64,000 nucleotides of DNA from positions 124,001 through 188,000 of the forward strand of contig CALSNT010000009.1 in the NCBI GenBank assembly GCA_943787785.1. The letters run 5' to 3'. Both the position numbers and the translations under genes were made by a program. The DNA comes from an uncultured Paracoccaceae bacterium. Lineage in GTDB: Bacteria > Pseudomonadota > Alphaproteobacteria > Rhodobacterales > Rhodobacteraceae. The notes beneath the pieces were generated by a model, which saw only the letters and a list, made by a program, of their open reading frames with translations, was not told the DNA's origin and searched no databases. Within the stretch, counting starts at the first letter, position 1; each line of letters starts with the position of its first letter. Below, one piece after another: positions 36,144 through 43,377 of this stretch.

Positions 36144-37450
36144 TCCGGGGGCCTGTTCAGCCGCTCCAGCCGGGCGCCGACGCTGAGGCCATGGGCTTCA
36201 AGACTTTCCGAGCGGGCCAGACGCTCGGCCGCTGGTCCGATTACGCGCATTGCTTCGGGCGTCAGCTCGGTCATTGTGGTGCGTTTCATAAAATCCAGCA
36301 CGCCGAGGCCGGACGAAAACCGGGCCGAACGGGCGGTCGGCAGCACATGGTTAGGGCCGGCGATGTAGTCGCCGATGGCCTCTGGCGTCCATTTGCCCAA
36401 GAAGATCGCGCCCGCGTGGCGGATGTTGGCGGCCAGGGCGCGAGGTTCTTCGATGCAGAGTTGCAAGTGTTCCGGCGCGATCCGGTCACTGAGGGCGGCA
36501 GCCTCGCCCCAGTCGCGAACAGTTATGATCGCGCCATTGTCCTGCCAACTTGCGGCGGCGATGTCACGTCGTTCGAGCGATGTCAGGCGAAACTCAACGG
36601 ATGAAGAAACTTCATCCGCAAACACACTGTTATTGGTAATCAAAATGGACTGAGCGCTACTGTCATGTTCCGCCTGGCTTAGGAGGTCCAGCGCCACCCA
36701 ATCCGGATCATTATCCTTGTCTGCGATCACCAGGATTTCGGACGGTCCGGCGATCATGTCGATGCCGACACGCCCGAACACCCGCCGTTTGGCCGCCGCG
36801 ACATAGGCGTTGCCCGGGCCGGTGATCGTGTCGACCGGGCGGATCATTTCGGTGCCATATGCCAGCGCAGCGATCGCTTGCGCGCCGCCGATCCGATAGA
36901 TCGTTTCTACCCCTGACAGCCGCGCCGCAAGCAGGACGAGGGGGTTAACCTCGCCGTTTGGGGTCGGGACCGTGACGACCAATCGCCTGACGCCGGCAAC
37001 CTGCGCCGGGATTGCATTCATAAGGACCGAGGAAGGGTATGTGGCCAACCCCCCAGGAACATAGAGGCCCGCCGCGTCAACGGGCGTCCAGCGCCAGCCC
37101 AGCCGCGCCCCGGCCTCATCCTTCCAATTGGCATCTTCGGGCAGTTGACGTTCGTGATAGGCGCGGATGCGCGTTGCCGCCATTTCCAGCGCGGCACGAT
37201 CTTCGTCTGACACGCTGTCGCAGGCGGCATCAATTTCTGCTTCTGAAAATGCCATTGTTTCAGAGGTTAGCGAGACTTTATCAAAGTGTCGCGTTAGCTC
37301 GAATACGGCCGCATCGCCTCGTTTTCGAACGTCTGAAATGATTTCGGCGACCGCGTCATCGACGTCGACAGCCTCTTCGCGTTTCGCGGCGAGCAGTTCA
37401 CGAAACGCGAATTCGAACTCAGAGTCATCAGTGGACAGGCGGCGGACCAT
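36140..37450 (-). CDS. hisD: Histidinol dehydrogenase
   Basis: A 436-residue zinc enzyme that oxidises histidinol to histidine in two NAD-dependent steps. G-P-G-N-A-Y-V-A-A-A-K-R (about 220-231), A-G-P-S-E-I-L-V-I-A-D (about 243) and S-Q-A-E-H-D (about 262; zinc and base residues) are clear, and H-L-Q near 330 marks the catalytic histidine region. Lies within the murA-DUF2948-hisD-UPF0262-phosphatase cluster, with overlap at its end. Confidence 0.96.
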   Translation of the reverse strand: MVRRLSTDDSEFEFAFRELLAAKREEAVDVDDAVAEIISDVRKRGDAAVFELTRHFDKVSLTSETMAFSEAEIDAACDSVSDEDRAALEMAATRIRAYHERQLPEDANWKDEAGARLGWRWTPVDAAGLYVPGGLATYPSSVLMNAIPAQVAGVRRLVVTVPTPNGEVNPLVLLAARLSGVETIYRIGGAQAIAALAYGTEMIRPVDTITGPGNAYVAAAKRRVFGRVGIDMIAGPSEILVIADKDNDPDWVALDLLSQAEHDSSAQSILITNNSVFADEVSSSVEFRLTSLERRDIAAASWQDNGAIITVRDWGEAAALSDRIAPEHLQLCIEEPRALAANIRHAGAIFLGKWTPEAIGDYIAGPNHVLPTARSARFSSGLGVLDFMKRTTMTELTPEAMRVIGPAAERLARSESLEAHGLSVGARLERLNRPPE

Positions 37451-37455
37451 CGGGG

Positions 37456-37917
37456 TCAGTCCGGATGCGACGGGCGCGCGCCCGTTTTGGCGGCGTAAGC
37501 GCGTGTGACGTCAGACAAGGTGACCTCCAGCGCCTCAACGTCGAGTGCAATTGCGCCGTCGCCCGCGAGTGTCAGGGTGATCCTACCAGAGCCGTCCTCG
37601 CCGGGTTCGAATTCCATCGCCAGCAGAGACAATATGGTGTCCGGGCTTCGCATTTCAGGACCTTGAGTCTGTACCTTTTGCACATCCTCAATGCTGAGAA
37701 CGGATTGGACGCGCTCGACGCGAGCGTCGGATTTCTCTTCCCATCGGAATCGGTTAATCAGCATTGCAAAGCGTCGTTTGCGCTTGCTGTATTTCATTTC
37801 CGAGGCCGGAAAGACGGCATCTTGCACGAGCGCAGATAGGACCTGTAAGTCACTGGACTCAAACGCCCTTAACCGCAGCGGCGGCGGGCTGGCATCCTCA
37901 AAACGGGCGTCACTCAT
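37456..37917 (-). CDS. DUF2948 family protein
   Basis: 153 residues. It begins after a short variable part with [20 protein letters not shown], which is the DUF2948 signature, and continues [12 protein letters not shown]. No function known; always found next to hisD and murA in this group as far as I recall. It starts four bases inside the end of murA. Confidence 0.9.
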   Translation of the reverse strand: MSDARFEDASPPPLRLRAFESSDLQVLSALVQDAVFPASEMKYSKRKRRFAMLINRFRWEEKSDARVERVQSVLSIEDVQKVQTQGPEMRSPDTILSLLAMEFEPGEDGSGRITLTLAGDGAIALDVEALEVTLSDVTRAYAAKTGARPSHPD

Positions 37918-39179
37918 GCGGCAATCCGCTCGATCTGCGCACCGCAGGCGGACAGTTTCGTTTCAACGTGCTCGTAGCCGCGATCCAGATGGTAGACCCG
38001 GCTGACCACGGTCTCTCCCTCTGCTGCCAGCCCTGCCAAAATCAACGAGACCGAGGCCCGCAGATCCGTCGCCATCACCGGCGCGCCTTTCAGACGCTCC
38101 ACACCGGTCACGGTCGCTGTGCCGCCGGACACGTCAATATCGGCCCCCATGCGCATCAGTTCGGGCGCGTGCATGAACCTGTTTTCAAATATTTTTTCTT
38201 CCAAAACCGAGGTCCCATCGGCCGTGCAGAGCAACGCCATCATTTGGGCCTGAAGGTCAGTGGGGAAGCCCGGAAAAGGCTCGGTCGCGACATCGACGGC
38301 GTTCACCCGACCGTTTTTGCGCGCGACCTTCAGCCCACGTTTTGTCTCAGATATCTCGATTCCGGCGTCGTGTAGTTTCTCGGCAAATGCCCCGACCAAC
38401 TCCATCGACCCGCCCAAACACTCCACTTCGCCCCCGGTGATCGCCGGTGCGAGCATATAAGTGCCAAGTTCGATCCGGTCGGTTACAACGCGGTGGGTTG
38501 CGCCACCCAGCCGGTCTACGCCTTCGATGGTGATTGTCGACGTACCTTCGCCATCAATCTGGGCGCCCATGGCGCGCAGACAGCGGGCCAGATCAACGAT
38601 TTCGGGTTCGCGGGCGGCGTTCTCCAGCACTGTCGTGCCTTTCGCAAGGGTTGCCGCCATCAGGGCGTTTTCCGTAGCGCCAACCGATGCGAAGGCGAAG
38701 CGGAACTGGGCTCCACGCAGGCCCTGCGGGGCCGTTGCATGCACGTATCCGTCGCGCAGGTCCAGCTTGGCACCCATCGCTTCCAGCGCTTTCAGGTGCA
38801 GGTCCACAGGCCGTGCGCCGATCGCGCAGCCACCGGGCAGCGACACTTCGGCCTGACCAAACCGCGCAAGAAGCGGGCCCAACACCAGAATCGAGGCCCG
38901 CATTTTGCGCACAATGTCATAATCCGCATGCTGGCTGGACAGGTTGTGGCTGGACAGCGCCAGCACCTTGCCGTCCTGCATTGCCGTCGCCTCGGCGCCA
39001 AGCGAGCGGAGCAGTTCGCTCATCGTTGCAATATCCGACAGACGGGGCGCGTTGGTCAGGGTCAGCGGTTCCTCGCTGAGAAGTGTCGCAGGCATCAGCG
39101 TCAGGCAGGCATTCTTGGCGCCGGCAATCGGGATTTCGCCGTTCAGCGGTTGCCCGCCACGCACCAGAATCGAATCCAT
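37914..39179 (-). CDS. murA: UDP-N-acetylglucosamine 1-carboxyvinyltransferase
   Basis: 421 residues, the usual length. It transfers enolpyruvate from PEP to UDP-GlcNAc, the first step of peptidoglycan precursor synthesis. The N-terminal G-A-K-N-A-C-L motif (about 20-26) and the active-site cysteine in [14 protein letters not shown] (about 114-127) are intact, so the enzyme should be fosfomycin-sensitive in kind. It starts right after the stop of the small basic protein at 39180. Confidence 0.97.
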   Translation of the reverse strand: MDSILVRGGQPLNGEIPIAGAKNACLTLMPATLLSEEPLTLTNAPRLSDIATMSELLRSLGAEATAMQDGKVLALSSHNLSSQHADYDIVRKMRASILVLGPLLARFGQAEVSLPGGCAIGARPVDLHLKALEAMGAKLDLRDGYVHATAPQGLRGAQFRFAFASVGATENALMAATLAKGTTVLENAAREPEIVDLARCLRAMGAQIDGEGTSTITIEGVDRLGGATHRVVTDRIELGTYMLAPAITGGEVECLGGSMELVGAFAEKLHDAGIEISETKRGLKVARKNGRVNAVDVATEPFPGFPTDLQAQMMALLCTADGTSVLEEKIFENRFMHAPELMRMGADIDVSGGTATVTGVERLKGAPVMATDLRASVSLILAGLAAEGETVVSRVYHLDRGYEHVETKLSACGAQIERIAA

Positions 39180-39314
39180 TCAACTGCCCTCGTCTTTGTC
39201 GCGCGCCCTTGCCTGGGCTTTGCGTCGTTTCAGGTTCTCGCGCAGCGCCGCCTTCAGCTTGGCGGCCCGGTCTTTCGCCGGTTTCTTCGGCTTGGCGCGG
39301 GATGGCTCACTCAT
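39180..39314 (-). CDS. Small basic protein upstream of murA
   Basis: 44 residues, M-S-E-P-S-R-A-K-P-K-K-P-A-K-D-R-A then A-A-L-R-E-N-L-K-R-R-K-A-Q. Rich in Lys, Arg and Ala, probably a single helix with a disordered start. Stop and murA start are adjacent, which supports a real, coupled gene; similar short genes sit before murA in relatives as far as I recall. The larger upstream frame (to 39416) overlaps the divergent NHL gene's start and is not used. Confidence 0.7.
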   Translation of the reverse strand: MSEPSRAKPKKPAKDRAAKLKAALRENLKRRKAQARARDKDEGS

Positions 39315-39415
39315 CGCGGGCTTGTTACCGCAGGCGGCACGTCGGGTCCAGATTACACGCAGCGGCGGGGCCATTTTCGTGCTAGCCTCGGATCTGACAA
39401 CCAGCGGAGGCCACA

Positions 39416-40285
39416 ATGATGCGATTTGCCTGGTACGCTTTGATGGGTGCTATTGCTGTTCCCGCCGTGGCGCAGGAGGCGCCACCATTCGCCGCCTTTG
39501 ATCTGGCGAGTGAGGCTGTGCTGAACGACCCCCACGACCTGGCATTTGGCCCGGATGGACGGCTCTATGTGGCGGATAAATTCGCCAATCGGATTGCTGT
39601 CTTTGATCCCGAAACGCTGGAACTGATCGAGGTTCTGGGCGACGGGGCTTTCCCAAATGTCCACGACATAGCTTTTGGTCAGGATGGACAGGTTGCCATT
39701 GCTCTCACCTCGGCCAACGTCGTGGCGGTTTATGAGGATCTCGCGAAAATCAATGGCCCGCCAGATATGCTGTATCCGGCACCTCGATCAGAGGGCGCAG
39801 CGATCCACCCGGATGGCCGTATTCTGGCGATGGCCAGTGGGGCCGGGGCGCTGGTTGCCTTCGCGGAAGGGCAAGCCAGCGCGGTGGTGCAAGGGCATTT
39901 CGGAGCCCATGATGTGGCCGTTGATCTGAACGGAGACATCTGGGTCGCCGACAATGCCGCCGGCCGTCGTGTGCGCTATTCCGCGTCATTGGAACGAGCG
40001 CAGGTGTTAGACGCTGCGAAGTTCGGCTTCGTCGGTCCGCGCTATCTGGATGTCACGGACTTCGGCCATCTGGTCATCGCAGATCAAGACGCCCACCGGG
40101 TGCTGCTGATCGATCCGAATGGCCCGGACGGAGGCACACTACTGGGCGTGATTGGTGATGGATCGCCCGGACTTGGCCCAAACAAATTCGACGATCCTGA
40201 AGGTGTCGTGGCGCGTGGCAGCCGGTTCTGGATATCGGACAGCGACAACAACCGGATCGTGCGCTACTCGGTCGTTATCAACTGA
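39416..40285 (+). CDS. Secreted NHL-repeat beta-propeller protein
   Basis: 289 residues. A signal peptide spans residues 1-19 (M-M-R-F-A-W-Y-A-L-M-G-A-I-A-V-P-A-V-A). The repeats P-H-D-L-A-F-G-P-D-G-R-L-Y-V-A-D, V-H-D-I-A-F-G-Q-D-G, A-H-D-V-A-V-D-L-N-G-D-I-W-V-A-D and F-D-D-P-E-G-V-V-A-R-G are NHL/SMP-30-like propeller blades. Enzyme or binding role unknown. The gene lies just before tRNA-Thr and is the last clear chromosomal gene before island 2. Confidence 0.85.
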   Translation: MMRFAWYALMGAIAVPAVAQEAPPFAAFDLASEAVLNDPHDLAFGPDGRLYVADKFANRIAVFDPETLELIEVLGDGAFPNVHDIAFGQDGQVAIALTSANVVAVYEDLAKINGPPDMLYPAPRSEGAAIHPDGRILAMASGAGALVAFAEGQASAVVQGHFGAHDVAVDLNGDIWVADNAAGRRVRYSASLERAQVLDAAKFGFVGPRYLDVTDFGHLVIADQDAHRVLLIDPNGPDGGTLLGVIGDGSPGLGPNKFDDPEGVVARGSRFWISDSDNNRIVRYSVVIN

Positions 40286-40377
40286 CGATTTCGCCCGCCT
40301 TGCCCCTTGCGCGGGGCCGCGTATACGTCTAATCACGCCGCGCCCGGACAGGCGTACTCGCGCCGTGTTGGCAGAAT

Positions 40378-40452
40378 GCTGTGGTAGCTCAGTGGTAGAG
40401 CACACCCTTGGTAAGGGTGAGGTCGAGAGTTCAATCCTCTCTCACAGCACCA
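40378..40452 (+). tRNA. tRNA-Thr (GGT)
   Basis: 75 bases including an encoded CCA. The acceptor GCTGTGG pairs with TCACAGC (one G-T). The D-loop is GCTCAGTGGTAGAGC; the anticodon stem CACCC/GGGTG encloses TT-GGT-AA, so the anticodon is GGT (Thr, codon ACC). The T-loop is AGTTCAATCCT. An integrase stub starts 70 bases downstream, so the 3' end is a likely integration site. Confidence 0.95.
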
Positions 40453-40521
40453 TCTAACCCCATTGAAATCGTTAAATCGCCATGAAATAAGGGGGTTGAA
40501 GCATTAAGATGGAACATACGA

Positions 40522-40701
40522 ATGGAACATACGCCACCTAGCAATCTGGTCCTTATCAAAGGCAAGTGGTACGTCAACGTCACCGTCCCTCTGGCGCTCA
40601 GAGACACCCTTGGGAAGCAGAAACGTCTTTCCACTGGCACCAGCGACAAGAAGATTGCCAAGCAGCCTGAATATCCGAGGCCAGTGATGTTCGCGGTCTA
40701 G
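40522..40701 (+). pseudogene. Tyrosine integrase N-terminal stub next to tRNA-Thr
   Basis: A 59-residue frame starting M-E-H-T-P-P-S-N-L-V-L-I-K-G-K-W-Y-V-N-V-T-V-P, the arm-binding N-terminus of island integrases (compare the start of the fragment near tRNA-Phe, which is related in pattern only). The similarity stops after S-D-K-K-I-A-K and the frame ends 11 codons later; core and catalytic domains are absent. The first 12 bases of the gene are tandemly repeated just upstream (ATGGAACATACG twice at 40509-40533). This marks an integrated element that has lost its integrase. Confidence 0.65.
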
Positions 40702-40834
40702 GCTTGATGGGGGGGAGCAGGGGGTCGCGCGGGTTTCCTTCATTCAGAATTGGAACCTAAAAATTTCTCGAAGCAGTTTGGCTTTTGCACTTCAGGGTGT
40801 TAGCAAGCTCACAAACAAACTGGAGAATGATGAG

Positions 40835-41143
40835 ATGAAGAAACCATACACCAAACCCGCTGTGCTAAAGCGCGATAGCCTTGCAACGATTGCTGCTACT
40901 CCGTCGATTTCCGGACCGGCGCCATCCGATTCTCGCCTAAAGACTGCGATTGTGCCCGCAGGAACAACGTCTAGCGGTTTCAACCTGTATGACTTCAGCT
41001 ACATCGGTCAGCCTGAAGTGTGGCGTGGTGTCATGGCCCAAGAGGTACTTAAGACCCACCCTGAGGCAGTCTCCACAGGCAGCAATGGCTTCTTGGCCGT
41101 AGACTATGGAATGCTGGGTCTGAAGATGGAGCGCGTTAACTGA
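40835..41143 (+). CDS. YxxP-leader peptide fused to a short S74-like chaperone segment
   Basis: 102 residues from the ATG at 40835 (GGAG 11 bases before it). The start M-K-K-P-Y-T-K-P-A-V-L-K-R-D-S-L-A-T-I-A is the same over eight residues, and over 23 bases, as that of the peptide gene at 42955; its Y-x-x-P...L pattern resembles leaders of lasso and other RRE-dependent RiPP precursors. From S-D-S-R-L-K (about 31) to V-D-Y-G-M-L-G-L-K-M (about 98) it matches the core of the peptidase-S74 intramolecular chaperone of tail fibres (S-D-x-R-x-K, G-V-M-A-Q-E-V), but is about half the usual length. Role unknown; a secreted, folding-assisted peptide is only a guess. Confidence 0.6.
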   Translation: MKKPYTKPAVLKRDSLATIAATPSISGPAPSDSRLKTAIVPAGTTSSGFNLYDFSYIGQPEVWRGVMAQEVLKTHPEAVSTGSNGFLAVDYGMLGLKMERVN

Positions 41144-41249
41144 AGCAGGCTGGATGACGTCTCTCAGAAACGCATGCCTCATCTTGACCTAAGCTCCTGA
41201 TTATGAGCCTTAATCTGCTGTCCGGATAAGCTAGAAGAACCCCCTCTGG

Positions 41250-41257
41250 GTTAACTC
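41250..41257. repeat. Left 8-bp target duplication of IS256 copy B
   Basis: GTTAACTC, repeated exactly at 42651-42658. It proves simple transposition of copy B here and fixes the ends of the element. Confidence 0.92.
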
Positions 41258-42650
41258 GGTTGTGTCTCGAAAGTGGTGGAAATTCTCCGGCGGCGTTCTC
41301 CGAGCGTTTTGATTTGCGCCTGATCAGGCGACGAGGTCAAGTGTCATTGGTTCAATTGGTTGCGCGAGCGTTTCCCAGCCGTCGACCTTGCGCATCTGGA
41401 TTTGGCCTGAGGCGAGGAGCGCCCAAAGCAGCATCGGCACGGTTGCAGCGCAGGGCAGCACGGTCTGTGTTTTGATCCGGCGGCGAAACTCCTCGTTCAG
41501 GCGCTCGATAGCGTTGGTTGTGCGAGCTGACTTCCACTGCGACGGATCGAGGCGGGTGAAGGTGAACAGCCGATCCCCGGCCTCTTCAAGGCTGTCTGCG
41601 ACCGCTCGACACTTGAGCTGCCATTTGCGTAGAAAGGATTTGCGCTGCTTCTCAACTTCATCGGCGGTTTCAGCGTAGATCATGGCGCGATAATCGTCGC
41701 CCAGCTCCTCGTGCATATGTTTTGGGGCGTGGGCCAGCAGGTTGCGATGCTTGTGAACAGTGCAGCGTTGGATCGGCAAGTCTTGGCCCCACAACGCGAC
41801 CAGCGCGGCCTCCAATCCCGGCGCGCCATCAACCATCACGAACTCGGGCCGCTTGAGGCCCCGCGCATCGAGGTCGTCAATGAACTGACGCCAGGCGGCT
41901 GTGCTCTCCCCGCCCATATTCATGATGGAAAGCAATACTTTCTGCCCATCACGACGCACGCCAATGGCAGCCAGAACCGAGATGTTCTGCGCTTTCCGAT
42001 CAAGACGCGTCGTGATGACGGTGCCGTCAAGGATGAGCCGAACGATGTCCTCATCAGCAAGGCTGCGGGCGCACCAGGCGTCCCAGTCGGTCTTCACCTT
42101 GCGCCAAGCGCGGCTGACGACGTCTTTGCCGACAGCCCCCTTGAACAGCGCAAACAGCGCGCGCTTCACACGCCGCGTGTTGGTGCCCGAGAGATAAACC
42201 GACGCAATCAACGCTTCGGCCGTCTTGGTCAGGCGCTGGTAGCGCGGCAACGCTTTTGAGCGCCATTCACTAGCCTTACCGACTTCATCTTCAACCCGGG
42301 CGCGGGGTACGCTGATCGTCTCGGTGCCAAATGTCCCGGTGATCTGACGGTCCCGGTGGCCGTGGCGATAGCCTTTCACCGCCTCGGCGTCCCGGCCATA
42401 CCGCAAACGGCCAAGAAAGCCGTCCAGTTCTTCCTTGAAAACGGCCTCGATCGTGCCGCGGATGTTGGCGCGCAGCCGATCTTCGATCGGATCAAAGCCT
42501 TCTTCACATGCAAGTAGCGAAATGGGGCTCGTGTCTGTAGTCTTGGTCATGGCGTGATCTCCTAAGGCGGTACCAGCCGCCGATTGGGTGGGTTTGATTC
42601 ACCCGGAGATTACGCCACCTTCAAATTTCCACCAACTTCCCGACACGACC
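41258..42650 (-). mobile_element. IS256 family element, copy B (1393 bp) with target duplication
   Basis: It appears identical in length and sequence to copy A at 28331-29723. It is flanked by the direct repeat GTTAACTC, the 8-base duplication typical of this family. It has split an AT-rich region of island 2, separating the two genes that share the MKKPYTKP leader. Confidence 0.95.
41324..42550 (-). CDS. IS256 family transposase, copy B
   Basis: 408 residues, the same protein as copy A: N-terminal H-R-D-R-Q-I-T-G-T-F-G-T-E region that binds the ends, catalytic D, D and E as in copy A. All reading frames of the two elements agree, so no mutation has accumulated since they separated. Confidence 0.95.
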   Translation of the reverse strand: MTKTTDTSPISLLACEEGFDPIEDRLRANIRGTIEAVFKEELDGFLGRLRYGRDAEAVKGYRHGHRDRQITGTFGTETISVPRARVEDEVGKASEWRSKALPRYQRLTKTAEALIASVYLSGTNTRRVKRALFALFKGAVGKDVVSRAWRKVKTDWDAWCARSLADEDIVRLILDGTVITTRLDRKAQNISVLAAIGVRRDGQKVLLSIMNMGGESTAAWRQFIDDLDARGLKRPEFVMVDGAPGLEAALVALWGQDLPIQRCTVHKHRNLLAHAPKHMHEELGDDYRAMIYAETADEVEKQRKSFLRKWQLKCRAVADSLEEAGDRLFTFTRLDPSQWKSARTTNAIERLNEEFRRRIKTQTVLPCAATVPMLLWALLASGQIQMRKVDGWETLAQPIEPMTLDLVA

Positions 42651-42658
42651 GTTAACTC
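42651..42658. repeat. Right 8-bp target duplication of IS256 copy B
   Basis: GTTAACTC, the partner of 41250-41257. Confidence 0.92.
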
Positions 42659-42797
42659 TTCCTAGTAATGGATTAGGGGTAATGTTCCTTCGCCCATAGT
42701 AAAGGTTTAAGATACTAGATCTTCTTTTGTTGTTAGTTTTAGGGGAGTGGGGGGGGAGCTACCTAGTCACTAGACTTAACTATGGTAAACTCTTCTA

Positions 42798-42818
42798 TAG
42801 AGACTATCGAAGTCTCTA
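42798..42818. repeat. Perfect inverted repeat in the AT-rich region
   Basis: TAGAGACT and AGTCTCTA are 8-base arms around ATCGA. No T tract follows, so an operator or origin-type site is more likely than a terminator. Confidence 0.6.
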
Positions 42819-42896
42819 GAATATTGCGGACTAGTATGAAGACTAAAACCACTATAGTTTCTCTATAGGGTGGGCGGTGAGGCCTCGAGAACGCGA

Positions 42897-42916
42897 TTGA
42901 CATAAAGCCCTGTCAA
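42897..42916. promoter_or_regulatory. Inverted repeat TTGACA-N8-TGTCAA before the 30-aa peptide gene
   Basis: Six-base arms around an 8-base centre, ending 38 bases before the ATG. The left arm is also a perfect -35 box; I see no good -10 at 16-18 bases, so whether it is promoter, operator or both is open. Confidence 0.45.
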
Positions 42917-42954
42917 AGTGAGTTTCGCACTACACATTAACGAGGGATGAACCA

Positions 42955-43047
42955 ATGAAGAAACCATACACCAAACCGGAAGCCGTCAAGAAGGGCAACA
43001 TGGCGCCTGTCGTAGCAAAATGTGTTTCGGCGGGATGCGAACCATAA
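42955..43047 (+). CDS. 30-aa two-cysteine peptide with YxxP leader, candidate RiPP precursor
   Basis: A 30-residue product too short for most gene finders. ATG 42955 follows GAGGGA by 8 bases. The leader M-K-K-P-Y-T-K-P-E-A-V-K-K-G-N-M has the Y-x-x-P ... G-x-M spacing seen in precursor leaders that RRE (PqqD-like) domains bind in lasso peptide pathways. The tail after V-V-A is K-C-V-S-A-G-C-E-P with two cysteines three residues apart. Shared start with the gene at 40835, its own palindromic site and a strong terminator 28 bases after the stop indicate a real, expressed transcription unit. No modifying enzyme is in the window. It could also be an unmodified secreted or regulatory peptide. Confidence 0.55.
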   Translation: MKKPYTKPEAVKKGNMAPVVAKCVSAGCEP

Positions 43048-43074
43048 CCACAATTCAGGCTTTCTGAATAAAGA

Positions 43075-43110
43075 GGCGCCCTCGGCCTAGTGGTTGGGGG
43101 TGTCTTTTTT
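43075..43110 (+). terminator. Rho-independent terminator after the 30-aa peptide gene
   Basis: GGCGCCCTCGGCC (43075-43087), loop TAGT, GGTTGGGGGTGTC (43092-43104): all 13 positions pair when G-T pairs are allowed. TTTTTT follows. One of the clearest terminators in the window. Confidence 0.88.
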
Positions 43111-43377
43111 GCTTGGGATTATTTCCCGCGATAGAGCCAAACCGGAACAAATGTCGCCGCGAGGCTCAGAAATCGGCGGGCACGGCGCTTCCATCGCGAC
43201 CTGAAATAACGGTTTGTCAAGGTCCGATACCTATAGGCGGCTACGACTATGGCCCGGTTCGCGTCCGCGTAAGACGAATCGTGACGCCGTTCCCTAAAGT
43301 CTCTTATTACTCGCCTTGCTAAGGCCGGAGCTGGCGTATTCAGAGGTGGCCCTAGTTATTCGACCAGTTTTCAGCCT

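Larger units (their letters stand above)
42659..42954. other. AT-rich leader region of the 30-aa peptide gene
   Basis: Clearly richer in A and T than the chromosome. It has short CTAG-type words (CTAGTCACTAG near 42760-42775), two inverted repeats listed separately and no open frame of note. It could be a regulatory region, a phage- or plasmid-type origin, or plain foreign intergenic DNA. Confidence 0.45.

Noticed and set aside
38493-39419. Plus-strand frame of 308 codons opposite murA
   Set aside because: Antisense shadow of murA; no ribosome site and no recognisable family.
43113-43322. Possible 69-aa gene after the terminator
   Set aside because: It starts just after the T tract without a ribosome site and has no family match; its P-I-G-G-Y-D-Y-G-P part may be a remnant, but that cannot be supported.
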